Shown here piece after piece: positions 42,946 to 52,071 of a DNA stretch of 64,000 bases. Source of the stretch: Microbacterium commune (GTDB lineage: Bacteria; Actinomycetota; Actinomycetes; Actinomycetales; Microbacteriaceae). The position numbers and the translations under genes are program-made. Numbering within the stretch: position 1 is the stretch's first letter; the number at the start of each line of letters is the position of its first letter. The stretch covers positions 1,047,727 through 1,111,726 of the forward strand of contig NZ_JACSPX010000001.1 of the NCBI RefSeq assembly GCF_014836945.1, read 5' to 3'. The notes below the pieces were generated by a model that worked only from the letters and a program-made list of their open reading frames with translations, was not told where the DNA came from and ran no database searches.

Positions 42946-43599
42946 TCACCCGGCGCGCCTCTCCGTCACGGTCGCCTGGCCCACGGCATCCGCCGGGTCG
43001 AGCGTCAGCCCGATGTCGACCAGCACGATCCGCCCGCTCAGCCGCGGGCCCTCGCCGCGGGCGAGGCCGGCCTTGACCGCGCCGAACGTGACCGTCGTCG
43101 CCGCGGCGAGCACGGCGTCGTCGGCAGCGCCGGTGTCGGCGTCGAGTCCGCTGGGCAGGTCGACGGCGATGACGACGGCGGATGCCGACAGCAGCGCGGT
43201 CACCGCGTCGCGGCCCTGCCCGCGCAGGGCACCGTGCGCGCCGATGCCGAGGATGCCGTCGACGATCACGTCGTAGGCGGAAGGATCGAGTTCGTCGAGA
43301 CGGATGCTGCGCGCGCCGGCATCCATCGCCGCCTGCAGCGCCTCTGTGTGCACCCGGTCGGAGGTGCGCAGGATGTCGACGGGAACCCCGCGTGCGGCGA
43401 TGTCGGCAGCGGCGAACAGCGCGTCGCCGCCGTTGTCGCCCGGGCCGGCGAGCACCAGCACCCGTTCGGGGCTCTGCTCAGCGATCACCTCGGCGAGGGC
43501 GGCAGCTGCACGGCGCATGAGCGGGACACCGGCCGCGAGCAGCGGCGCCTCCGCCGCGCGCACCTGCGCGGCGGTGAAGGTGGGGACGGTCGGGGCCAT
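42946..43599 (-). CDS. nnrE: NAD(P)H-hydrate epimerase (YjeF_N domain)
   Basis: A 217-residue protein. The family lines are VLVLAGPGDNGGDALFAAAD, VDGILGIGAHGALRG, VIAVDLPSGLDADTGA and TTVTFGAVKAGLARGEG. It repairs hydrated NAD(P)H by epimerising it for the partner dehydratase. The dehydratase domain that is fused in many bacteria is absent, so a separate gene elsewhere must supply it. The ATG at 43599 is preferred over upstream codons, which overlap the small membrane-protein gene. Confidence 0.88.
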   Translation of the reverse strand: MAPTVPTFTAAQVRAAEAPLLAAGVPLMRRAAAALAEVIAEQSPERVLVLAGPGDNGGDALFAAADIAARGVPVDILRTSDRVHTEALQAAMDAGARSIRLDELDPSAYDVIVDGILGIGAHGALRGQGRDAVTALLSASAVVIAVDLPSGLDADTGAADDAVLAAATTVTFGAVKAGLARGEGPRLSGRIVLVDIGLTLDPADAVGQATVTERRAG

Positions 43600-43603
43600 G
43601 TCG

Positions 43604-43729
43604 TCACCCCGCCGTACCGTCGACCTGCGACTCAAGCTCTCTCAGCCGCCGCAGCTTCGCCCACGGGTAGAAGGCGATCCACATGATCGAAGCGATCGAA
43701 CCGCCCATGATCATCGATGCGATATCCAT
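43604..43729 (-). CDS. Small single-span membrane protein
   Basis: A 41-residue protein, MDIASMIMGGSIASIMWI followed by AFYPWAKLRRLRELESQ. It has one hydrophobic span and a basic tail, so the C-terminus is probably cytoplasmic. It ends four bases before the nnrE start, suggesting co-transcription. A longer frame upstream lacks coding character. I recognise no family. Confidence 0.45.
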   Translation of the reverse strand: MDIASMIMGGSIASIMWIAFYPWAKLRRLRELESQVDGTAG

Positions 43730-43879
43730 GACCGCGACTGTACGCGTGGTCCGCCAGAGGCATCGTAAGACTTCACAGGCGATCTCACCTCCAGCACCAG
43801 CTACTGCGCCATCGTCGCCGCTCTGTCGATCCCGCCACTCTCGTAGACTCGCTCGCAGGTCTAGGCGAAGGAGCATGGG

Positions 43880-46021
43880 GTGGAGAAGGAACTCAAGACG
43901 CCGGAACGGGCGCGAGCCGCACTAGAGATCCTCGCCGAAAAGGCGCCAGGCGGAGACTACCTCTCTGTATCGGACATCTGGGAAGAAGCTCGCGCTCGTG
44001 TGCCGCTGTCCCCCTTCGAAACCGAGCTGAACACTAAGAACAAGCCTCGCGGAGAAACGAACTGGCGCTTTGCGAGTTCGGAGTTCGTCGAATCCGGCTG
44101 GCTGCAGAAGAACCCATCACTGGCGGGCGAATGGTCGATCACGCCGAAGGGGCTCGCGGCCCTCGGCGAATACGCGGGCGGAGAGCTCTATCGGGAAGCA
44201 CAGCGCATCGCCGCTGGTTCCCGAGACCGACGACGCAACGAGATCGAACGAGCCCTCCCGGAGCGGTGGGTGAGCGACGATAACGATCAGCGTCGGCTCC
44301 TCGCGGCTGCGGAGCTGATCGTGGATGAAGGCTTGCGCAAAGGTCTCTCTGCGTTCGCACCGGGTCGCGAGCTGTGGACCCCTCAGAACATCGCTGCACT
44401 GCACGCGCGCTGGGCGGATGCACGGAAAGAAGAGGGCAAGGGGTTCACCGCTAACCTTGAGACGCAGTTTGCGGAAGCCTCCGATGACCTGAAGCTGCTC
44501 ATGGCAGAGGTCCTCGCTTTCCAGCTGCTGCCGATCGCCAGAGTGATGGGCCATGCAAAGAAGCGCGAGCGCATTGAATCAGTGCTGCAGCTCATGCAGC
44601 ACCCTGTCGAAATCCCGCGTGTGTTCGATACCGCCTTCGCCGGTGGCGCCTTCAACCCTGGGATAGGGATGCAGTCGCACATCAACCACGCGATCACCGT
44701 CATCCTCGACGTGCTACTGGCGTGGTCCCGACTGAGCGAGGACGATCAACAGCTTGCCCTGGAGGACCCGCGCCGGTGGCGCGAGCTTGTTTTCGTGAAG
44801 GATCGCGGCTTCCCCACGCAGCGCTATGCGCTGCTGTACCTCGTGCACCCCGGCTTCTTTGGCCCTATCGTCTCGCCCGAGCATCGTGAGCTGGTCCGGA
44901 AAGCCTTCATTGGAGAGATCGGCGGACAGTTCTCTGATGACGCCGACGCCGACCTGCAGGCAATCGTGATCGCCCTGCAGGTCAAAGAGGGAAAGCCGAT
45001 CGACCTATACGATCCGGCCTTCGAGGCGCGTTGGAAGCAGACGCCCGCTCCGACCGTCGACCCACAGGCACCTGATTCTCTTCTCGACGACAGCGAGGCG
45101 GGACTGATCGAACCTCGAGGCTTCGCAGTCGGTGACGTGGACGTCGTGGATCTCGCAGCGGCCACGCACCTCGACAAGGCATGGCTGACCAAGCTTGCCT
45201 CGGCGCTTCATCGTCGTGGCCAGGTCATTCTGTATGGACCTCCGGGCACGGGAAAGACGTACCTGGCGCGCGCGCTCGCTGAACGGCTTGCGAAGCCGGG
45301 CAGCGTGATCAAGCGCATTCAATTCCATCCGTCCTACACGTACGAGGACTTCTTCGCGGGCTATCGCCCGGTGACCGATGCCGGTGGTCAACTCTCGTTC
45401 TCACTTACGCGCGGTCCGCTGCGCGAGATCGCTGATGAGGCGCGGAAGAATCCTGACGTTCCACATGTGCTGATGATCGATGAGATCAATCGTGCAAACT
45501 TGAGCAAGGTATTCGGCGAGCTGTACTACCTCTTGGAGTACCGCGATGACGCGATCGATGTGATGTATGCCGGATCCGGGGACGACGGTGGCAAGTCGTT
45601 CAGTCTTCCTGCCAACGTCCTGCTCATCGGCACGATGAACACCGCAGATCGTTCGATCGCTCTACTCGACTCCGCGATGCGTCGACGGTTCTCGTTCTTC
45701 GAGCTGCATCCCGATGTCGCTCCGGTCGCCGGCATCCTCGGCAGATGGGCGTTGCAGCACCCGCAGTCCCTGCCCATCGCAGAGTTGTTCGATGCGCTGA
45801 ACGCAAGCATTCGCGACCGTGAAGACCGCATCGGCCCGAGTCACCTGCTGCGCCGCGAGGACCTCACCATGGAAGACCTGCATGCAGTGTGGGAGGAGAG
45901 CATCCTGCCGCTGCTCGAGGAGAGACACATGGGCACAGGTGTGAACGTGCACGTGAAGTATGGTCTGACGGCTTTGCTCGGATCCGTCGCGTCGGCGTCG
46001 GACACGTCCCACCTGCCGTGA
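43880..46021 (+). CDS. mcrB: McrB-type AAA+ GTPase of a methyl-directed restriction system
   Basis: A 713-residue protein. Residues 1-110 look like a winged-helix recognition domain (Mrr N-terminal-like: WRFASSEFVESGWLQKN, EWSITPKGLAALGEYAGG). Residues ~115-410 are unassigned. The AAA+ domain has Walker A GPPGTGKT at 453-460, MIDEINRANLSKVFGELYYL, and the McrB hallmark GTMNTADRSIAL at 584-595. With McrC it cleaves DNA carrying modified cytosines, powered by GTP. The GTG at 43880 has aaggag six bases upstream. The next gene overlaps as GTGA. The N-terminus differs from E. coli McrB, so target recognition is probably different. Confidence 0.92.
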   Translation: MEKELKTPERARAALEILAEKAPGGDYLSVSDIWEEARARVPLSPFETELNTKNKPRGETNWRFASSEFVESGWLQKNPSLAGEWSITPKGLAALGEYAGGELYREAQRIAAGSRDRRRNEIERALPERWVSDDNDQRRLLAAAELIVDEGLRKGLSAFAPGRELWTPQNIAALHARWADARKEEGKGFTANLETQFAEASDDLKLLMAEVLAFQLLPIARVMGHAKKRERIESVLQLMQHPVEIPRVFDTAFAGGAFNPGIGMQSHINHAITVILDVLLAWSRLSEDDQQLALEDPRRWRELVFVKDRGFPTQRYALLYLVHPGFFGPIVSPEHRELVRKAFIGEIGGQFSDDADADLQAIVIALQVKEGKPIDLYDPAFEARWKQTPAPTVDPQAPDSLLDDSEAGLIEPRGFAVGDVDVVDLAAATHLDKAWLTKLASALHRRGQVILYGPPGTGKTYLARALAERLAKPGSVIKRIQFHPSYTYEDFFAGYRPVTDAGGQLSFSLTRGPLREIADEARKNPDVPHVLMIDEINRANLSKVFGELYYLLEYRDDAIDVMYAGSGDDGGKSFSLPANVLLIGTMNTADRSIALLDSAMRRRFSFFELHPDVAPVAGILGRWALQHPQSLPIAELFDALNASIRDREDRIGPSHLLRREDLTMEDLHAVWEESILPLLEERHMGTGVNVHVKYGLTALLGSVASASDTSHLP

Positions 46022-47250
46022 ACGACTCCGCTGTCGCCTACCGAACAGTGACGATCGCCGAGAAGGGCGAGTCGATCGTCGCGCTCAGCGCCTCACAGGC
46101 TGTGCGACTGCAGGAGATGAGGTTCTGCCGGGTCCTGCAGACATCGGACGAGGGGGTCTGGCGCGTCACCGATGTCAGTCGTGTCGGCGTAGTGGGGCTC
46201 GACGGTCTGCGGCTCATCATTCAGCCCAAGACGCCGTTGCGGAGCCTGATCTTCATGGCGTCGTACGGGGGAAGTCAGATCGCGGTCGACGACCACGCAT
46301 TCTCGTTCGAAGCCGACAGCGACCTACCGACGGCACTGGCCGCGTCGCTGCTCCACGCAATCGGCTCAGCGACCCGCCGGGGGCTTCTCAAGGGCTACGT
46401 CGCCTCCGACGAGACGAGCACGGTGGTCCGCGGCCGATGGGATGTTGCGCGACAACTCAAGGTCCGTCCCGGCATCCCGTCGCCTGTCGAGTTGACCCTC
46501 GATGACTACACGGAGGATGTGGCCGAGAACCGTATTCTGAGGGCTGCCCTCAGCGCCCTGTCACGTCAGGAGCGGCTCCCCGAACGATGGCTGAAGGAGC
46601 TCAGTGTGGCGCTCGTCATGTTCGGGGACGTCTCAGATCTGCGGGTGAATGGTCCGCTCACGATGCCGCCTCTATCGCGCTTGAACGCCCACTATCAGCC
46701 CGCCCTCCGATTGGCACGCTGGGTTATCGAAGCGACTTCGTGGGCGCGCCAGGCGGGCACGACCGCTGGGTCGGCCTTTCTCATGAACATGGCCCATGTC
46801 TTCGAGAATTTCGTCGGCACGGTGCTGCGGGAATCCCTCGCCTCTGATGGGTTCGATGTCGAGTTGCAGGCCTCGGGCTGGAACTTGGATGTCGACGGTC
46901 GGGTGCGGATGCGTCCGGACATCGTCATCTCTCGCCGTGGACAGGTCATCACGGTCGCCGACACGAAGTACAAGGTGTGGGGGGCCGGCAGCGGTTCGCC
47001 GCCGAACGCCGATGTCTACCAGGCGCTTGCATACGCGGTGACGGCTGGCGTTCCCGAAGCACATCTGCTGTACGTCTCGGGTGACGTCGAACCGCAGCGC
47101 TACCTCATCGTCGCGACAGGAACGACCGTGGTCGCTCATGCGATCTCTCTCGATGGGACACCCGAGGAGCTCATCGAACGCGTGCAGGAGATGGGCGCCG
47201 CGTTGTCGGGCAATCGGAAGGAACAAGCAGCGGGGCAATCTCCTCGGTGA
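46018..47250 (+). CDS. mcrC: McrC-family nuclease subunit
   Basis: A 410-residue McrC. Typical lines are VGVVGLDGLRLIIQPKTPLR, ELTLDDYTEDVAENRILRAA, MNMAHVFENFVG and the PD-(D/E)xK nuclease core with D301 in MRPDIVIS and D315-x-K317 in VADTKYK. It is coupled to mcrB by GTGA. The last dozen residues (NRKEQAAGQSPR) overlap the start of a helicase remnant and may have been acquired at a deletion junction. Confidence 0.92.
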   Translation: MNDSAVAYRTVTIAEKGESIVALSASQAVRLQEMRFCRVLQTSDEGVWRVTDVSRVGVVGLDGLRLIIQPKTPLRSLIFMASYGGSQIAVDDHAFSFEADSDLPTALAASLLHAIGSATRRGLLKGYVASDETSTVVRGRWDVARQLKVRPGIPSPVELTLDDYTEDVAENRILRAALSALSRQERLPERWLKELSVALVMFGDVSDLRVNGPLTMPPLSRLNAHYQPALRLARWVIEATSWARQAGTTAGSAFLMNMAHVFENFVGTVLRESLASDGFDVELQASGWNLDVDGRVRMRPDIVISRRGQVITVADTKYKVWGAGSGSPPNADVYQALAYAVTAGVPEAHLLYVSGDVEPQRYLIVATGTTVVAHAISLDGTPEELIERVQEMGAALSGNRKEQAAGQSPR

Positions 47251-48004
47251 CGAAGCAGGTGCTCTTCTGGCGTGGGCGGCCGCTCCGACGGCGATCGGAT
47301 CGGAGAAGCTGTTGGAGGTCGCGCAACAAGCGGCGGATGCGATGTCGCTTCGGCCGGCGCGCTACGTCGCGCGCGACAACTCGCCCGAGCGCCGTGAGAT
47401 CTCGCTGAACGCCCGGTTCGCAGTGCGGTACGGCGGCCGGCAGGAGACCTCGAACGAGCAGGTGGGCATTCGTCAGGGTAAAGTCCGGGCAGCGTTCAAC
47501 AGCCCGTTCGCTCCGTTCGTGCTCGCGTCGACGAGTGTCGGGCAGGAGGGGATCGACTTCCACTGGTGGAGCCACTCGGTCGTGCATTGGAACCTCCCGT
47601 CGAACCCGGTCGACTTCGAGCAGCGCGAGGGACGAGTGAACCGGTTCGCCGGTCACGCCGTGCGGAAGAACGTCGCCGAGACGCACTGGCACGACGTGCT
47701 GCAGTCGACGGATGTGCGCGCCTGGCGCGCGGCATTCGCCGCCGCCGAGGCAACGGCGACCGACCTGGGCGAGTTCGCCCCGTGGTGGATGTACCCCGGG
47801 TCGGCGAGGATCCATCGGGTGGTGAGCTGGTACCCGCTCAGCCGCGATAGCGAGCGCTACGAGCGGCTGCGGTCGGCCCTCGCTCTGTACCGGCTGACGC
47901 TCGGCCAGCCGCGGCAAGAGGATTTGGTCGACATGCTCGCGCGGCGCGGGGCGGATGCTGATGAGCTGCCGACCATCGATCTGCGGCCTCCGGGGCAGCG
48001 GTAA
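47231..48004 (+). pseudogene. C-terminal remnant of a large SF2 helicase
   Basis: The frame encodes a helicase C-terminal region with no credible start: RPARYVARDNSPERREISLN, APFVLASTSVGQEGIDFHWW, HSVVHWNLPSNPVDFEQREG and RVNRFAGHAVRKN, the last covering motifs V and VI. The ATPase half is missing and the frame merges into the end of mcrC. Such long helicases are found in defence islands. I read this as a deletion scar next to McrBC. Whether a short protein is still made is unknown. Confidence 0.75.
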
Positions 48005-48056
48005 GCGCGACGTCGAACAGCCCGCCGGAGCGACGGTTTTCGCGCGGGCGCTGGGG

Positions 48057-48965
48057 CTAGCTGTTCTCGTAGCTCGCCTGCAGCAAGCTCTCCGCGCGGT
48101 CCAGGTGACGTTGGTTCGAGATGCGCAATTCCAGGTCGCCAGTGCCAAAGTGCCCGATGTTTCGGACGTCGCGGGAGAAACCCTCTTCAAGCTCGATCTC
48201 GTCCGGATTGACCTTCAGGTACACGAGAAGGTTGCGTGACTGTGGGTGCACTTCAACGCACGCAAAGTTCTTCAGCCGCCGATAAGCGAAGTACTGTTTC
48301 GTCGCCTTCTTCGATACGTCATCGCCGAGCGCGACGAGGAAGGCGTCCAACCGCTCATACAGCGCGGTGAGCTCCGGGGAGGACTGACCCAGCAGTTCCG
48401 TGACGGTCCGCCCATGTCCTCTGGATACGTCAGGCGCATCGTTGGCGGACTGCGGCTCGACGCGAGACGCGTGGACGAGCTCGAGCGCGAAGAGCTCGCC
48501 TCCGAAGTCGCGATAGGTGACGAGATCGATCGATCGGTTGATCTGTTCGACCGCGTGTTCGTCGTAGCGGGTGTAGCCACTCGCCACGCACACGAGACGG
48601 GGTGCGCGCCAGTCGATTGCGTCGGCGACGTCCTGTCCTAGCTCCTTCATGACGAGCAGGGTGAACTCGGCCTGGTGATCGACGAGCCAGTTCAGGTAGA
48701 AGAGACCCTGGTTGATGACGTTCTCGTTGGTGGCCCGCTTGTACTCGAAGATCACCGGGGAGTTGTTCTCGTCGATGCCCAGGGAGTCGATTCGGCCGCC
48801 ATGCCGGCTGCCGGTGGAGAACTCGCTTGCGAGGAACCGCGTCGCGAACATCTCCTCCATGTTCCGCTCGATGAGCTGCTGCAACGACCGTTCAAGCGCG
48901 ACGGTCGTGCTGTGAAGTTCGGTCGCAATACCATCGGCGACGCGGAAGAGCTTGAGGTCAGCCAC
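48057..48965 (-). CDS. DUF5655/PD-(D/E)xK nuclease-like protein in the type I restriction operon
   Basis: A 302-residue protein. The N-terminal half has RIDSLGIDENNSPVIFEYKR, giving a D60...E74-x-K76 nuclease-like site, with NVINQGLFYLNWLVDHQAEF following. The C-terminal DUF5655 domain has ALGDDVSKKATKQYFAYRRL, FACVEVHPQSRNLLVYLKVN and GHFGTGDLELRISNQRHLD. It overlaps the hsdR stop by 8 bp, so it is a fourth gene of the restriction operon. The family resembles NucS-like and predicted restriction nucleases. Its part in restriction is inferred from position only. Confidence 0.85.
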   Translation of the reverse strand: MADLKLFRVADGIATELHSTTVALERSLQQLIERNMEEMFATRFLASEFSTGSRHGGRIDSLGIDENNSPVIFEYKRATNENVINQGLFYLNWLVDHQAEFTLLVMKELGQDVADAIDWRAPRLVCVASGYTRYDEHAVEQINRSIDLVTYRDFGGELFALELVHASRVEPQSANDAPDVSRGHGRTVTELLGQSSPELTALYERLDAFLVALGDDVSKKATKQYFAYRRLKNFACVEVHPQSRNLLVYLKVNPDEIELEEGFSRDVRNIGHFGTGDLELRISNQRHLDRAESLLQASYENS

Positions 48966-51900
48966 GTGCAGCCCCCTGATCCTTGAAGTACTCGTACAGC
49001 ATGGCCGGCAACGCTTTTCCTAAGTCCGCATACAGCCCGCTGTCGTTGAACAGGTCGTCGATGAACGCGGGAGTCTCGTCCCGCACTCCGAGGAGAGCCT
49101 TCGTGAACGCTTTCGGCAGCGCCGGTGATTCGGCGAATTGCTGCGGGCTGTTCACCGCCGCCTGATTCGCAAGCTCATCGTCCAACGCGAGTTTGCCAAC
49201 CACGTGATTCAGATGGAGGTCGATGACGCCGACGCCGTACTTGTCGCCGAGGCGCTCGTTGAGCTTGTAGATGATCTCCTCGAGCGCGGAGCGGTGCTTC
49301 TCGTGGATCGCGCCCGACCCGATCGCGGTAATCGGATCGAGGCCCGGCCCCTGCTCGAGATTGAGCTTCACCGACTCGCCCGGGTTGATCTTGTAGCCGA
49401 CGAGCTGCACCTGCGAGATGTCGACTGGCTCGACATAGGTCTCGGTCGAGAGCTGGGGGAGTATGCGGCGGAAGAAGTAGTGCCGGCGGGGCAGGTCGGT
49501 GTCTTCGAGGTTGCGGGCCTGGGAGATGAAGTCGTAGAACTTCACGAAGTTGCCCACGTCTGCCTTGAAGAGCCGCAGCTCGTCCTGCTCGGCCTTGTCG
49601 TCCTCCAGCACTGCGGCGACCCACCGCTTCTGGAACCGGTCCACCGCGGGCGCGGTCGCTGCCGACACCTTCGAGTTCGCGTTGACGCCACCGACCAGGG
49701 CGGCGTCGAATGCCTGCTCGACCTCGGACATCTCGTAGATCCCGGCCGAGTCGAGCTTCACCACGAGGTCGTAGATCAGGTTCGGGTCGGTCGTCGCGGT
49801 GAGCGTCGCCTTCCGGTAGTACGGCAGGAACGCGTCCAGCACCTCTTGCGGGTCGTTGACGAAGTCGAGGACGAACGTCTTGTCCTTGCCTGGGTAGGTG
49901 CGGTTCAGCCGGGACAGGGTCTGCACGGCCTGGACACCGCCGAGCTTCTTGTCGACGTACATCGCGACCAGACGGGGCTGGTCGAACCCGGTCTGGAACT
50001 TCTCCGCCACGATCATCACGTTGTACGTGGCGGGCTTGAACGCCTCCGCGAGATCCGACGGCACCCCCGGGTTCTGGGTCCGCTCCGTTAACCCCTCACC
50101 GACATCGTTCGGGTCATCGACAGTTCCCGAGAACGCGACCAGCGACCGCACCCCCAACACCCCAGCATCCGAGATGTACTTATCGAGGTACTTCTTCCAC
50201 CGCACCGCCTCGACACGCGACCCGGTAACGACCATCGCCTTCGCCTTGCCGTCCAGCAGCGGCTGAACGAAGGTGCGGAAGTGGTCGACGACGATCTTCG
50301 CCTTCTGGCTGATGTTCGTCGGATGCAGCCGCACGTACTGCACCAGCGCCTTCACCGCAGTCGACTCATCGACCTCCCCGGCGCCGTCGTAGTCGGAATC
50401 GGGATGCTGCAGCTTCCACGCCACCTTGTACGGCGTGTAGTTCTGCAACACGTCGAGGATGAAGCCCTCTTCGATCGCCTGCTGCATCGAATACAGATCG
50501 AACGGCTCCGGCGTCGCATCCGGGCCCGCACCCTCCGGCACCCGCCCGAATAACTCGAGGGTCTTCGCCTTCGGAGTCGCGGTGAACGCGAAGTAGGAGA
50601 TGTTGGGGGCGGATGCGGTGACCTCCATCGCCCACTGCAGGTACGCCTCCGAATCGATCGGGGCACCCTCGGCGACCGCGGCCTGCTCGTCCGGGGACAG
50701 CACCTTCGTCAACGCGCCCGCGGTCGACCCGGTCTGCGACGAGTGCGCCTCGTCAGCGATCACCGCGAAACGGCGCCCCTGCAACTCCGGCAGCGTCTGG
50801 ATCGCGGTGATCAGCGCCTCGAACGACTGGATCGTCACGATCACGATGTTCTTGCCACCGGTCAGTGCCGCGGCGAGCTGCTTCGACTTCGACTCGCCCA
50901 CATCCTTCGTGATCGACTGCACCACACCGGCCTGCTTCTCGAACTGCGAGATCGCATCCTGCAGCTGCTTGTCCAGCACCGTCCGGTCGGTGACCACCAC
51001 GACCGTGTCGAACACCCGCACGCTCTGGTCATCGTGAAGTTGGGAAAGGCGGTGCGCGAGCCACGAGATCGAGTTCGTCTTCCCCGACCCCGCCGAATGC
51101 TGCACCAAGTACCGGTTCCCCGGCCCCTCCACCCGCGCCGCGTCGACCAGGCGGGTCACGGCCCGCCACTGGTGGTACCGCGGGAACAGCACCTTCTCCG
51201 TCTTTGTCTTCTTGCCCGTGTCGGGGTCGACATCGACCTCGACCTGCAGGTGCACGAACGACCCCAGCAACTGCAGCCAGGTGTCGCGCTGCAGGATCTC
51301 CTCCCAGAAGTACGCGGATGCCGACCCGTCCGGGTTCACCGGGTTCCCCGCACCCTCGTCCGCGCCCTTGTTGAACGGCAGGAACCGCGTCTTCGGCCCG
51401 GCGAGCTTCGTGGTCATCTGCACCTCGGAGTTCGACAACACGAAATGCACCAGCGACCGCTTCGCGAACCCGAACAGAGGCTCGCCCGCCGGAGACCGGT
51501 CGAACCGGTACTGGTTCACCGCGTTCCCGATCGACTGCGTGAAGTCCGTCTTCAACTCCGCTGTCGCGACCGGGATGCCGTTCACGAACAGCACCAGATC
51601 CAACGCCTTGTTCGGATGCTTCACCGAGTAATGCACCTGACGCATCACCCGCACCCGCATCTTCCCGTACGCCTCCAGCGTGTCCGGGTTCTGAGTGGTC
51701 GCCGGCCGGAACTGCGCCAACCGGAACTTCACCGCACCCCCATGCAGCGGCACCATCGAGAAACCCTCATGCAGAAGCCGGATCGTCCCACCGTTCTTCA
51801 ACGGATCCAGATCCAACGACTTCGCCAGACGACTCAGGATGCCGCGACCCGCCGCATCACGCTGGGCATCCGGGTCGCCGGGGCGGACGACCTTCGCGAA

Positions 51901-52071
51901 CTCGGTCGGCTGCGAATCCTCCAACCAGCCGAGCACGTCGTCGGGGAACAGGGCGAGCTCACGGTCGTAGCCTGCGTCGGTCGGCGAGTACAGCCAGCCG
52001 TTCGCGGCGAGATGCTCCGCGATCTCGTTCTCCAGCACCGACTCCAGGTGCGCCCCCGCGATACCACTCAT
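48958..52071 (-). CDS. hsdR: Type I restriction enzyme R subunit
   Basis: A 1037-residue HsdR. The nuclease motif is NGIPVATAELKTDFTQS. The translocase has Walker A HSAGSGKTNSISW near residue 324, VVVTDRTVLDKQLQ, IADEAHSSQTGS near 437, FAFTATPKAKTLELFG and KFQTGFDQPRLVAMYVDKKL followed by TLSRLNRTYPGKD. It cuts unmodified DNA after ATP-driven translocation, in complex with HsdM and HsdS. It overlaps hsdS by 4 bp and the DUF5655 gene by 8 bp. All key motifs are intact. Confidence 0.96.
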   Translation of the reverse strand: MSGIAGAHLESVLENEIAEHLAANGWLYSPTDAGYDRELALFPDDVLGWLEDSQPTEFAKVVRPGDPDAQRDAAGRGILSRLAKSLDLDPLKNGGTIRLLHEGFSMVPLHGGAVKFRLAQFRPATTQNPDTLEAYGKMRVRVMRQVHYSVKHPNKALDLVLFVNGIPVATAELKTDFTQSIGNAVNQYRFDRSPAGEPLFGFAKRSLVHFVLSNSEVQMTTKLAGPKTRFLPFNKGADEGAGNPVNPDGSASAYFWEEILQRDTWLQLLGSFVHLQVEVDVDPDTGKKTKTEKVLFPRYHQWRAVTRLVDAARVEGPGNRYLVQHSAGSGKTNSISWLAHRLSQLHDDQSVRVFDTVVVVTDRTVLDKQLQDAISQFEKQAGVVQSITKDVGESKSKQLAAALTGGKNIVIVTIQSFEALITAIQTLPELQGRRFAVIADEAHSSQTGSTAGALTKVLSPDEQAAVAEGAPIDSEAYLQWAMEVTASAPNISYFAFTATPKAKTLELFGRVPEGAGPDATPEPFDLYSMQQAIEEGFILDVLQNYTPYKVAWKLQHPDSDYDGAGEVDESTAVKALVQYVRLHPTNISQKAKIVVDHFRTFVQPLLDGKAKAMVVTGSRVEAVRWKKYLDKYISDAGVLGVRSLVAFSGTVDDPNDVGEGLTERTQNPGVPSDLAEAFKPATYNVMIVAEKFQTGFDQPRLVAMYVDKKLGGVQAVQTLSRLNRTYPGKDKTFVLDFVNDPQEVLDAFLPYYRKATLTATTDPNLIYDLVVKLDSAGIYEMSEVEQAFDAALVGGVNANSKVSAATAPAVDRFQKRWVAAVLEDDKAEQDELRLFKADVGNFVKFYDFISQARNLEDTDLPRRHYFFRRILPQLSTETYVEPVDISQVQLVGYKINPGESVKLNLEQGPGLDPITAIGSGAIHEKHRSALEEIIYKLNERLGDKYGVGVIDLHLNHVVGKLALDDELANQAAVNSPQQFAESPALPKAFTKALLGVRDETPAFIDDLFNDSGLYADLGKALPAMLYEYFKDQGAARG

